This document shows, one piece after another, positions 33,786 through 43,666 of a DNA stretch of 64,000 nt. This DNA comes from Myxococcus xanthus (GTDB lineage Bacteria > Myxococcota > Myxococcia > Myxococcales > Myxococcaceae): NCBI RefSeq assembly GCF_013116825.1, contig NZ_JABFNS010000012.1:29772-93771 (forward strand), written 5' to 3'. Position numbers and translations under genes: made by a program. The number at the start of each line of letters is the position of its first letter. Within the stretch, counting starts at the first letter, position 1. The notes under the pieces are model-generated. The model saw only the letters and a program-made list of their open reading frames with translations. It was not told the origin of the DNA and did not search any database.

Positions 33786-35886
33786 ATGCGGTACGCGCTC
33801 GTCCCCATCCTGTTGCTCTGTGTCGCCCTCACGACGGTGGGGGTGGGGGTGTTCACCCTGTTGGAGCGCAACCGGGAGGCGCAGTGGCACCAGTTCGCGG
33901 TGGAGCGCCAGGCCCAGTTGGATGAGGCCACGCGCGGGGTGGCGGAGACGCTGGATGACGTGGCGGAGGACCTGCGCTTCGCTGGGGAGCTGATGTCCCA
34001 GCCCGGCACGTTGGCGGAGCACCGGCGGGAGATGCGGGCCCTGTTGGAGGCGGTGGGCCAGTACAAGGTCCTCATCGCCTACGACGCCAGCGGCAAGGAA
34101 TGGCTGCGCATGTTGGACCGGCGCATGGGCAAGCAGGTGGCGCGAGCGCCCGTGCTGGCGCAGATGGCGGAGGCGGCCCGGCGGGCCCTGCTGCGGCCGC
34201 CGGGGGACGTCACGTTGTCGCCTCCCATGGAGGAGGGCGGCTTGGACTCGCTGCGGGTCATGGCCACGGCGCTGCCCGTGGATGAGCAAGGCCGGCCCGA
34301 GGGCGCGGTGGCGGTGCTCGTCGACACGACATCGTTCTTCACACCGCTGCGCATCGTGACGTCGGACCCGGACGCGCGGCTGTTGCTCCTGGGCACCTAT
34401 GGCCAGCCGACCTCCGCCAGCGACGCCACCCTGGCGGACTGGTTCCGGCGGCTGGAGGCGGAGGGCTCCTCATTGGTGCCGGGCTTCACGACGCTGGTGG
34501 CCCGCATGCGTGAGGGGGAGCGCGGCGCGTTGCCGCTGCGCGCGGAGGAGGCCGAGCGATTGGGCCTGGGCCGCTCGGAGGCCATCGCCGTGTTCACGCC
34601 CATCCGCGTCCGCGGTGGCAGCCATTGGGCCGCGGCCACGTTGGTGTCTACCGCGACGCTGCGAGCGCATCAGCAGGCCCTCATCTGGCGGCTCCTGGCC
34701 GCGGCGCTGCTCGTGGCGCTCTTCCTGGTGACGTTCGCCGTGTACGTGGTGCTGGCGCAGCGCCGCGCGGCCGCCTTGCGAGAGAGCCGCCAGCACGCGG
34801 ACCAACTGGCGCACCTGCACGACAAGACGCAGAAGATTCTCGACCACATTCCTTCCGGGGTGCTGGCGCTCACCGTGGACGGGCGCATCAGCGCGGTGAA
34901 CCAGGTGCTCCGCGAGCGCATGCCTCCGGACGCCATCGGCGCGCCGTTGGAGACGGCGTTCCCCCAGGCACCGGCACCCGTGGTGTCCCGGATTCGCGCC
35001 CTGGTGGAGGCCGCCGCGAGCGAGTCGCGCGCCCATGGCATCCTGGGTGAGACGCTGGTGCTCTTCGGTGAGGAGGGCCGCTTCAATCTCCACGCGGTGC
35101 CGCTGGAGGCGCGCCACCCGGAGGTCCAGACCTTGTTGGTGGTGGAGGACCTGAGCAACGTGCGCGCGCTGGAGACGCAGTTGCTGCGCGCGGAGAAGCT
35201 GGCCACGGTAGGCGTGCTCGCCGCCGGTATCGCGCATGAGATTGGTACGCCGCTGGGCGTGGTGCGTGGGCGCGCGGAGTACGTGCTGGGCAAGCTGGGC
35301 CGGGAGCACCCGCAGGGGCCTGGCATCGCCGTCATCATCGAGCAGATCGACCGGGTGAGCCGCACGCTGCGGCAGCTCCTGGACTTCTCGCGCCTCCAGC
35401 CCACGGCGGTGCGGCCGGTGCCGCTCATCTCCCTGCTCCGGGACGTCCAGGAGTTGCTGCGCATGGAGGTGGAGCGGCGCGGGGTTCGCTTCGAGGTGAC
35501 CGTTCCGGAGACGCTGCCTCCCCTGGCCGCGGATCCGGACCAGCTCCAGCAGGTGCTGGTGAATCTGGCGCTCAACGCCTGCCACGCGTGTGGCGAGGGC
35601 GGGCAGGTGACGCTGTCCGCGGCGGTGCCAGAGGCGGAGCCGTGGGGGCTGGTGGCGCTCACCCTCCGCGACGACGGCTGCGGCATTCCGCGGGAGCACC
35701 TCAATCAGGTATTCGACCCCTTCTTCACCACCAAGAAGCGGGGACAGGGCACGGGACTGGGCCTGACGATGGTGGCTCACGTCGTGCGCAACCATGGTGG
35801 CCGGCTGGAGCTGGAGAGCGAGGAGGGGCGGGGCACCTGCGTCACGGTGCTCTGGCCCATCGCGAAGCCCAGCGCGGAGGAGCGGT

Positions 35887-35897
<11 letters not shown>
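33786..35897 (+). CDS. Membrane sensor histidine kinase with periplasmic domain and PAS
   Basis: 703 residues. Transmembrane helix 1 at about 5-25, a periplasmic sensor region (about 30-297), helix 2 at about 298-325, a linker, then a PAS-like segment (DHIPSGVLALTVDGRISAVN). The kinase core has the phosphorylated His484 in AGIAHEIGTPLGVV, the N box NLALNACHAC, and G boxes DDGCGIP and GTGLGLTM. It should phosphorylate the NtrC-type regulator encoded next; the two genes overlap by 11 bases. Stimulus unknown. The ribosome site is weak (CTCCGCGGGCC). Confidence 0.93.
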
Positions 35898-37245
<1,348 letters not shown>

Positions 37246-37270
37246 GGGCGCGCGAGACACCGTGGTAATC

Positions 37271-37288
37271 CGCCAGGGACGTCTGGCG
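37271..37288 (+). terminator. Short hairpin after the NtrC-type gene
   Basis: CGCCAG and CTGGCG flank a 6-base loop, 26 bases after the stop of the regulator gene. Only 6 pairs and no T run, so this is a weak candidate terminator. Confidence 0.3.
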
Positions 37289-37367
37289 TGATGCAACGGT
37301 TCGCCCGCACGTTGCCCGGACTCTCGGGGCGGGGACAGCGGGCATGGGCATTGCTTGATGTTGCAAC

Positions 37368-37781
37368 GTGAAGTCCTCGTCCATCGCCCGTGCCCTCCTG
37401 CTCGGAGGGGATGCGTCGCTCAGCTCGCTCCTGATGGACGTGCTGGCCGAGCTGGGCATCGCGCTGGAGTCGGGCGCGCCGGCCGGTGGGTGTCCGGACC
37501 TCGTGCTCGTCCACGTCGAGCGCGGTGAGAGTCTCCAGCGTCGGCTTCAGCGCGCCCGGGAGCTTGCGCCCCAGGGGCCCATCATCGTGTTGCTGCCCTT
37601 CGCCGATGAGCGGCTGATGGGACTCGCCCTGCGGCTGGGCGCCCGCGACTGTTTCGCGCTGGGCGGGCCGCTCGGTGAGCTGCGCCGGGTGTTGCTGGCC
37701 CACGTTCCAGGTCATCCGAGTTCCGTATTCATCTCTCCCGGCGGGGCCGTGCCGCCGTCGACCGAGTCGCCCCATGATTGA
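37368..37781 (+). CDS. Degenerate receiver-like small protein
   Basis: 137 residues from GTG 37368; the ribosome site is weak. The layout of strands and helices (ARALLLGGDASLSSLLMDVLAELG, PDLVLVHVE, GPIIVLLPFADERLMGLALRLGARDCFALGG) is that of a response-regulator receiver fold. The phosphorylatable Asp is replaced: the strand reads VLVHVERGE. It would then be a phosphorylation-independent partner. Its stop overlaps the DUF6232 gene start. Confidence 0.55.
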   Translation: MKSSSIARALLLGGDASLSSLLMDVLAELGIALESGAPAGGCPDLVLVHVERGESLQRRLQRARELAPQGPIIVLLPFADERLMGLALRLGARDCFALGGPLGELRRVLLAHVPGHPSSVFISPGGAVPPSTESPHD

Positions 37782-38271
37782 GCCTCTCGCCGTGTCCGCG
37801 GTGCCCGCCACTCCCGCGTTTCCGGACCGCCCGCTGGTTGCGCCGCCCGCTCCTTCCGAAGTGCCGCTCTTCCAGGACGCCGGCCTGCGGGTGACGACCG
37901 AGCGGATCGTCGCCCGGGGCAGGATGCTGCTGCTCGCGGACGTCCAGCGGGTGGAGACGGTGCGGCGCACGCCTCGCATGGTCCCCGTGCTGGCCACGCT
38001 GGGCCTGTGCATGAGCGTGGGGCTGCCGGCCCTGTCCGCGCTGTCCGTCTCCAGCAGCACGGCGAAGGGCGTCTACGAGGCGGCGCTGATCGCCGTCGTC
38101 ATGATCATCTTCGGGTGCATCGCGCGGCTCGTCCTCGCCGAGGAGTCGTACCGGCTGGTGCTGCATACCCGCGCCGGCTCCTGGCGCGTGCGCGCGAGCA
38201 AGGACCCGAAGTCCCTCAAGCTGCTCGCCGGGCTCATCCAGGACGCCGTCGCGGCGCGGGGCCGGCACTGA
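37774..38271 (+). CDS. DUF6232-like membrane protein
   Basis: 165 residues from ATG 37774, which overlaps the upstream stop. The pattern LFQDAGLRVTTERIVARGRMLLLADVQRVE at about 31-60 followed by two hydrophobic helices (about 70-87, 101-118) and a C-terminal LHTRAGSWRVRASKD strand pair matches DUF6232 proteins, small inner-membrane proteins of unknown function. Convergent with the sulfotransferase gene. Confidence 0.65.
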   Translation: MIEPLAVSAVPATPAFPDRPLVAPPAPSEVPLFQDAGLRVTTERIVARGRMLLLADVQRVETVRRTPRMVPVLATLGLCMSVGLPALSALSVSSSTAKGVYEAALIAVVMIIFGCIARLVLAEESYRLVLHTRAGSWRVRASKDPKSLKLLAGLIQDAVAARGRH

Positions 38272-38459
38272 GCGCAGCGGGAGCAGGGCGGGCCGACGCC
38301 AGGACGTGGTCGCGCGGTGGCGATACTGCGCGAGCCGCCCATCGCTGCGGGAGCGACGCGAGACTTCAGCTGGGCATGGCGCGGAGGCGGGGGCCGCCAG
38401 CGCCAGGTCGCGCTGAGAAGGCAGCCCTGGCCCAGTGACGCCGGCGTAGGTGTCTCGTG

Positions 38460-39458
38460 CTACGGCACGACATCCCCGCGCAGGCGTTCGGCTTCCAGCG
38501 CATCGTGGATGGGACGGCCCCATTGCTCCGCCAGGGCCCGCCCATGCGATGAGACGCGGCGCGCCTTCTCCTCCGTGTCGTCCTCGAAGGGCAGCACGGG
38601 GTTCTTCGCGTTCCGCTCCAGGACGTCGCGCAAGCGCGGGGTGTCCTCGTCCGTCAGCTCGAGAGCGAACAGCTCCGTGAGCACCCGCAGTCCTTCCGGC
38701 TGGAGCTGCCGGTAGTCCATCAGCCGCGCCTGGGCTGTCCGCGCGCGATAGCCTTGGAGGCCCGCTTCGCAAATGGCCGCGAGGACGCGCGCGCCGTACT
38801 CGTCCAGGGGCATGCCTGCGATTTGCCCGGGCTCCAGGCCCAGGTGCGCGGGGTTCAGCAGTCCCGGCAACATGTGCGCGCCCCGGTGATTCTGATGCGA
38901 CGCCATGACCTCGACCGGATCCCGGTAGAGGAACATCCACGGCACACCGGGGAAGGCGCGCTGGAGCAGCGGGAGCTCCAGGACGTGCCACGCGTCCAGC
39001 TTGAGGAACACCGCGTGCTCCTCCGGATGCCGCTGCTGTCCGAGGGCTCCCACCACCGCGCGCAGCCATTCGATGCGCTGCGTGTCCGTGACGCCTGGCA
39101 CGTACTGGTGCGCGCGCAGCACCGTGTCCACGGGTCCGGCTTCGGACAGCACGACGTGGCGCGGCAGCGCGGCCAGCAGCTGCGCCACCAGCGTGGAGCC
39201 GCAACGGGACATGTGGAAGACGAGCCCGCGCACTGGCAGGCCGGGCTTCGCGGCATGTCGTGCGACCAGCGCGTCCATGGACGTCTGATGCCGGAAGAGC
39301 AGGGCGAATGGGTGGCGGAGCCTGCGCTCCAGCGTCTCGTTGAAGAATGGCTCCGTGAATCGCTGGCCTCCCAGGTGGCACCAGTCCACCCGCGGTTGTC
39401 CGCCGTCCAGGTGGATGCGCGCGGGCATCCAGCCTTCGAGGTCTGGTGTCATATCCAT
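38460..39458 (-). CDS. Sulfotransferase family protein
   Basis: 332 residues. The PAPS 5'-phosphosulfate loop is VFHMSRCGSTLVAQLL at about 80-95 (family pattern R-x-G-S/T-T), and LYRDPVEVMASHQNHR near 180 fits the 3'-phosphate-binding segment. Transfers sulfate from PAPS to a hydroxyl or amine, substrate unknown. Not an unusual length. It starts at ATG 39458 or 39452, overlapping the Nif11 gene stop by 3-10 bases. Together with the hydroxylase and Nif11 peptide it may modify a peptide (hydroxylation, then sulfation); that is inference. Confidence 0.85.
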   Translation of the reverse strand: MDMTPDLEGWMPARIHLDGGQPRVDWCHLGGQRFTEPFFNETLERRLRHPFALLFRHQTSMDALVARHAAKPGLPVRGLVFHMSRCGSTLVAQLLAALPRHVVLSEAGPVDTVLRAHQYVPGVTDTQRIEWLRAVVGALGQQRHPEEHAVFLKLDAWHVLELPLLQRAFPGVPWMFLYRDPVEVMASHQNHRGAHMLPGLLNPAHLGLEPGQIAGMPLDEYGARVLAAICEAGLQGYRARTAQARLMDYRQLQPEGLRVLTELFALELTDEDTPRLRDVLERNAKNPVLPFEDDTEEKARRVSSHGRALAEQWGRPIHDALEAERLRGDVVP

Positions 39459-39655
39459 CGCTGCCGCCAGTCCCGGCGGGCCGCGCGCAGGGCTTCGTGG
39501 ATGTCCTCGGCGCTGAAGTGACAGTCGTGCGCGGCGCCCAGTTGGATGGCGCGTGCCACGAAGGCCGGGGTGTCCGGAGTCTCGCGCAGTGCATCCTGGA
39601 GCGTGGCGTCCTCCAGGACGCGGAGACGGAATCGTTCAAACGCCTCAGCGCTCAT
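39449..39655 (-). CDS. Nif11-domain peptide
   Basis: 68 residues. The pattern MSxExFxRFxLRVLEDATLQDAL, then AFVARAIQLGAAHDCHFSAEDIHEAL, is the Nif11 domain, known as a leader for RiPP precursor peptides (nitrile-hydratase/Nif11 type), though many Nif11 proteins are not precursors. After the domain only about 12 residues remain (RAARRDWRQRWI), without Gly-Gly cleavage site, Cys or Ser/Thr. Overlaps the hydroxylase gene by 11 bases and the sulfotransferase start by 3-10. If it is a substrate, the basic tail is the only free part. Confidence 0.75.
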   Translation of the reverse strand: MSAEAFERFRLRVLEDATLQDALRETPDTPAFVARAIQLGAAHDCHFSAEDIHEALRAARRDWRQRWI

Positions 39656-40226
39656 TCACGGCCCTCATGAAGACGTCTCGCATCCAGTCATTCACGTCGC
39701 AGTCCAGCACCAGGTGGACGCGGTCGGTGTCGCTGGGGTTGTCCACCCGGTGGGGACGGTTGAAGTCCAGGTACCAGCACTCACCGGGCTGGAGGATGAC
39801 TCGCTCGCCGCCAAGGAAGAAGGCCACGTCGGGGTGCGTGGTGATGGGGACGTGGAGACGCACCTCGCCGTCCGCGTAACCCAGGTTGTAATCGGTGTGC
39901 TCGCGGATGCGCGCGCCCGCCGCGAGCTTCAGCAGACGCGCGGCGCCGATGGGACACTGGAACGTGGCCAGCACGGCGCGGAGCGCGGGGCAGCGCGCCA
40001 GCAGGGGCGTGTCGGCGTAGCGCTCGCGCCCTGTCGGATCCGGATAGATGCGGCCTTCCATGCCGCCAATGGAGCGCAGGGGCACGCCGCTCCACTCGCC
40101 TTCGTATTCGCGCTTGTTGAAGTGGGGAACCCACGCCTCGGCGGGCAACGCCGCGAGCTCCTGCTGGAGCGGCGCGACGTCGAAGTGGAAGGGCAGGCGG
40201 AGGCGGTCGGGAACGGGCGTCGACAT
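39645..40226 (-). CDS. Aspartyl/asparaginyl beta-hydroxylase family protein
   Basis: 193 residues from ATG 40226, with GAGGAG 6 bases upstream; an in-frame Met at 40268 adds residues that are not of the family. The double-stranded beta-helix of this 2-oxoglutarate/Fe(II) family is visible: RIREHTDYNLGYADG with the first His, VRLHVPITTH, and the second His in FNRPHRVDN. Members hydroxylate Asp, Asn or other residues in proteins, or small molecules. First gene of a three-gene operon with Nif11 peptide and sulfotransferase. Confidence 0.87.
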   Translation of the reverse strand: MSTPVPDRLRLPFHFDVAPLQQELAALPAEAWVPHFNKREYEGEWSGVPLRSIGGMEGRIYPDPTGRERYADTPLLARCPALRAVLATFQCPIGAARLLKLAAGARIREHTDYNLGYADGEVRLHVPITTHPDVAFFLGGERVILQPGECWYLDFNRPHRVDNPSDTDRVHLVLDCDVNDWMRDVFMRAVNER

Positions 40227-40264
40227 GCGGTGCTCCTCGTCGCGGTGAACGGTTCCAGCGTGGC

Positions 40265-42049
40265 TCATGCCAGCCGCAGTGGCCGGTGTCCCGTCTTGGC
40301 CCGGATGAGCGCTGCCTGGGCTCGGGCCAGCGTTCCCTGGGGGTCTTCCTCGCCCTCGACGGTGACGGTGGTGGACACCACATCGGGTGCGCCAGGGGTG
40401 TCGCGCAGCTTCTGGCGCAGTGCTTCGGCCCGCGCCGCGTCCACGCCAGGAAGGGCCAGGAGGAACGCCCCGCCTTCCCAGCGCACCGCGAAGCCTCCAG
40501 GGACTCCCAGGGCTTCGATGGTGCGGGCTCCATCTCGCAGCGTGGCGTCCCCCGCGTCGAAACCTCGCGTCGCGTTGATGCGCCCCAGTCCCACAAGGTC
40601 CGCGAGCAGCACGCTGAAGGGCATGCCATCCCTGCGGCAGCGGCCAATCTCGCGCAGCACCCGTTCCTCGCCCGCGCGCCGCGACACCAGTCCCGTCAGC
40701 GCGTCCACCCGGTGCTGCCGCTCCCGCTCCTCACGGGCTGGCCGGATGTGTCCGATGTCAGCGAGCGTCAGCATCTGCGCCATGCCGCCAGGGATGGGGA
40801 AGGGCCGCGCCACCCAGCGCAGCCGGTGCGGCTGGGGCCGCTCCAGGACCAGCGTCAGGCGGAGGCCTCGCGACGATTCGGAGGCCAGGTCGAGCTGCCG
40901 CAGCGTGCTCGCCGGGTCCGCGGTGAGTCCCGCGACGTGCTGGCAGAAGGCATCGAACGACATGGCCGGGAAGGGCTCCGGCGGCAGGCCCAGCAGGTCC
41001 GTCATCGCGGTGTTGCACGCGTGGGGTTTGCGTCCAGGCGCCACCAGCAGGGCTGCGACATCCAGGGCCTGCACCGCATCACGCAGGAGCCCCAGGGCCG
41101 ACGCTTCGGTGAGCGCGGGCTCTGCCGGGGCCTTTCCGGTGGCCGGTTTCATCCGGGCCCGTTGTTCCAGGTCCTCCGCGACACGGTTCGCGAGCTCCCG
41201 CAGCGCGGCCAGGTCCTCGGCTCCCAGGACGAGCGGGCGCGTGTCGATGACGCACAGCGAGCCCAGGACTTCGCCCGTGGACGTCAGCAGCGGTGCGCCC
41301 GCGTAGCTGCCCACGATGCCATCGCGCACCAGCGGGTTGTCACGGAAGTAGGGATGGCGCCGGGCGTCCGGTACGACGAGCGGCTCGCGCCCCTGCACCA
41401 CGTGGTGACAGAACGCCCAGTCGCGCGGCGTGCCCCGGTCCTTCGCGAGGGCGGGTGGCAGGCCGACGTGGGCCTTGAACCACTGGCGCTCGCCCAGCAC
41501 CAGCGTCAGCAGCGCCACGGGAACACCGAAGGCCTGGGCGACCTCCTTCACGAGCTGCTGGAGCTCCGTCTCGGGCGGTCCGTTGTCGACCAGGTGCATG
41601 GCCGCGATGCTCGCCAGCCGTTGCCGCTCCTGCTCCGCGGCCCCCTCCGCCGGAGGCGGCTGTGGCGCGAGCTGCCCCGCGAGTACGCGACGCAGCGTGT
41701 CCCGCATCACCTCCGAGGAGGCCCGGCGACTGAGCAACGCATGGATGCCCAGCGCCTCCTTGAGCTGCCATGCGCGGACGCGCAGCTCGTCGAAGGCAGT
41801 GACCACCACGACCTGCGTTGCGGCGGAGTCCTCCTGTTCCCGGAGCCACGTCAGCAACGCGAAGCCGTCCAGCCGGGGCAGCGCCAGGTCCGTGACGAGC
41901 AGCAGGGGCGCACCGCGCTGGCGCACGACATCTTGGGCTTCCGCTCCATCCTTGGCGACGACGCCTTCCAGGCCTTCCTCCGTCATCAGGGACAAGAGGC
42001 CAGCGGCTCGCTGTGGATCGGGCTCGGCGATGAGGGCGTAGCGGCGCAT
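40265..42049 (-). CDS. Receiver-GAF-PAS protein with degenerate GGDEF domain
   Basis: 594 residues. Receiver with Asp54-type site (LLVTDLALPRLDG), a GAF domain near 155-305 (VALLTLVLGERQWFKAH ... LCVIDTRPLVLG), a PAS-like segment and a C-terminal GGDEF domain. The GGDEF active-site motif reads WEGGAFLL instead of xGGDEFxx, so both the metal Asp and the Glu are lost and c-di-GMP synthesis is unlikely. It may bind GTP or act as a scaffold. It overlaps nothing upstream; the hydroxylase start lies 38 bases downstream. Confidence 0.85.
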   Translation of the reverse strand: MRRYALIAEPDPQRAAGLLSLMTEEGLEGVVAKDGAEAQDVVRQRGAPLLLVTDLALPRLDGFALLTWLREQEDSAATQVVVVTAFDELRVRAWQLKEALGIHALLSRRASSEVMRDTLRRVLAGQLAPQPPPAEGAAEQERQRLASIAAMHLVDNGPPETELQQLVKEVAQAFGVPVALLTLVLGERQWFKAHVGLPPALAKDRGTPRDWAFCHHVVQGREPLVVPDARRHPYFRDNPLVRDGIVGSYAGAPLLTSTGEVLGSLCVIDTRPLVLGAEDLAALRELANRVAEDLEQRARMKPATGKAPAEPALTEASALGLLRDAVQALDVAALLVAPGRKPHACNTAMTDLLGLPPEPFPAMSFDAFCQHVAGLTADPASTLRQLDLASESSRGLRLTLVLERPQPHRLRWVARPFPIPGGMAQMLTLADIGHIRPAREERERQHRVDALTGLVSRRAGEERVLREIGRCRRDGMPFSVLLADLVGLGRINATRGFDAGDATLRDGARTIEALGVPGGFAVRWEGGAFLLALPGVDAARAEALRQKLRDTPGAPDVVSTTVTVEGEEDPQGTLARAQAALIRAKTGHRPLRLA

Positions 42050-42136
42050 GCGGGAGCGAGGATGCTGCCACGGCTGCTGCCTGGCTCAAGGCTTCGTGTG
42101 GCGCGGGTTCGCCCGGAGCGGTTGTTTGGCCACCTG

Positions 42137-43594
42137 CTAGTCCTGGTGCGCTGCGTCGGCGCGGGCGCGCTGGGCGTCTCGCCGCGGCGCCGTCGGCTCC
42201 ACCGATGCCTGGGGGTAGCGGATGAAGAGCCGGCGGAGGGCGCCTCGCTGCCGGCCCATCTCCTGCGCGCGCGACGCCGCGTCCACCACCAGCATCAGCA
42301 TGAGGCCCACCCACGAGGGGACCAGCGGAATCACCCAGCCCGGGTCCGACGCCAGCCACGCCACCAGCGCCGTGTGCAGGATCGCCAGCGTCACCGCCCA
42401 TCGGAGGACCGCGCCGGACGTGCGCGCGCGGCGGCAAAGCCAGACGAAGGCCGCGAGCACCACCGCGGTCTCCAGAACGCCCAGCAGCGCCACCAGTCCG
42501 GATGAGCGCATCAGCCGGCCCGACCGCAGGTTGTCCAGGGCGAAGGCGTGAATCTCCACGCCGGGCACCGCCACCTGGCCGGGCAGGGTGCTCTGTCCAT
42601 GCAGCCCCGTGGCGGTGACACCCACGAACACTGTCTTGCCTCGCAGCGCCAGGTCCAAGCCCACCGAGCGCGGGTCCGCGTGGAGCAGGTCCGCCAGACT
42701 CACCCGGGGAAGCCAGTCGGGCGCGGGCAGCCGCATCAAGGGTGCGCCGTGGTCCCATGCCGCCAGCTTCCGCAGAGGCTCCGCCCGTTCGGGCGTCAGG
42801 TGCAGCGCGGTGGCCAGTGCCAGCGAAGGCCAGGCCTGTCCGCTCACGCCCACGGCGTAGGGATAGCGACGGATGACGCCGTCACCGTCCACCAGCATGT
42901 TGAGGGTTCCACTGCCCCGAGCCGCCATGCGCAGGGGCGCGATGCTCCCCGCCACCTCCTGGGCCTGGAGCCGCAGCGCGTGGGGGGGCAGGGCCAGCGG
43001 CGTGCCCAGGGCGCCATCCTGGAGGGGCGCCATCACCGGGACGTCGTCCGTGAGCGCCGCGGCTCCCAGGACGACACCGTTCCCTTCCGAGATCGCTTCG
43101 GCCAGCCGGGCATCGCCGTCGCGCGCGAGGAGCCGGGCCTCCAGGTCCGCCGCCAAGGCTTCACCCGCGGGCTGCTCCGTCAGTCCAGAGCGGCGGAGCG
43201 CCTCCAGGATGTCCTCACCCATTTCCAACGCATCACGCGGCCCGGGCTGGTCGAAGACGACGTCCACCGCCACCGCGGCGGGGCGCTGGGCGGCGAGCGC
43301 TTGGAATGCGCGTGCCCACGTGGTGCGTGAAAGCGGCCAACGCTCACCCAGCGTCGCGAGGGCGCGGTCATCCACTTCCACCAGCACCAGGTCCGCGCTC
43401 GGCGGCACGGCGGGCAGCAGCCGGCTCACCGCCTGGTCGTAGAGCGAGCGCTCCAGGAAGCCCGGCGCGCCGCCGGTGGCCGCCGTCGCCCCCGCCAGCG
43501 CGATGCCCACGCACGCACCCAGCACCCGCAATACGGCGGGCGAGGGCAGACGGAGACCGTCGCGGCGGTGGGGCTCGGCGGGACTGGAGTCCAT
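42137..43594 (-). CDS. CHASE2-domain membrane sensor protein
   Basis: 485 residues. A transmembrane helix near 22-44 is followed by a CHASE2 periplasmic sensor (ERSLYDQAVSRLLPAVPPSADLVLVEVDD ... RPAAVAVDVVFDQP), then three C-terminal helices (about 395-450). CHASE2 proteins usually carry a cyclase, kinase or phosphatase at the C-terminus; here nothing follows the last helix except a charged tail with TAPRRDAQRARADAAHQ. It must signal through a partner. Neighbouring FecR and OmpA genes are same-strand; the next gene upstream starts 73 bases away. Confidence 0.85.
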   Translation of the reverse strand: MDSSPAEPHRRDGLRLPSPAVLRVLGACVGIALAGATAATGGAPGFLERSLYDQAVSRLLPAVPPSADLVLVEVDDRALATLGERWPLSRTTWARAFQALAAQRPAAVAVDVVFDQPGPRDALEMGEDILEALRRSGLTEQPAGEALAADLEARLLARDGDARLAEAISEGNGVVLGAAALTDDVPVMAPLQDGALGTPLALPPHALRLQAQEVAGSIAPLRMAARGSGTLNMLVDGDGVIRRYPYAVGVSGQAWPSLALATALHLTPERAEPLRKLAAWDHGAPLMRLPAPDWLPRVSLADLLHADPRSVGLDLALRGKTVFVGVTATGLHGQSTLPGQVAVPGVEIHAFALDNLRSGRLMRSSGLVALLGVLETAVVLAAFVWLCRRARTSGAVLRWAVTLAILHTALVAWLASDPGWVIPLVPSWVGLMLMLVVDAASRAQEMGRQRGALRRLFIRYPQASVEPTAPRRDAQRARADAAHQD

Positions 43595-43666
43595 GGGCGG
43601 GGGCCTGCTGTCAGGCAGGGCCCGGCCATCATGCGTGCGCGGGTGGGCGCACGCAACGCAACAGTC

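Noticed and set aside
37340..37365. Possible sigma-54 promoter (GGGCATTGCTTGATGTTGC) before the receiver-like gene
   Set aside because: The GG and GC elements are not separated by the required 10 bases; the match is only superficial.
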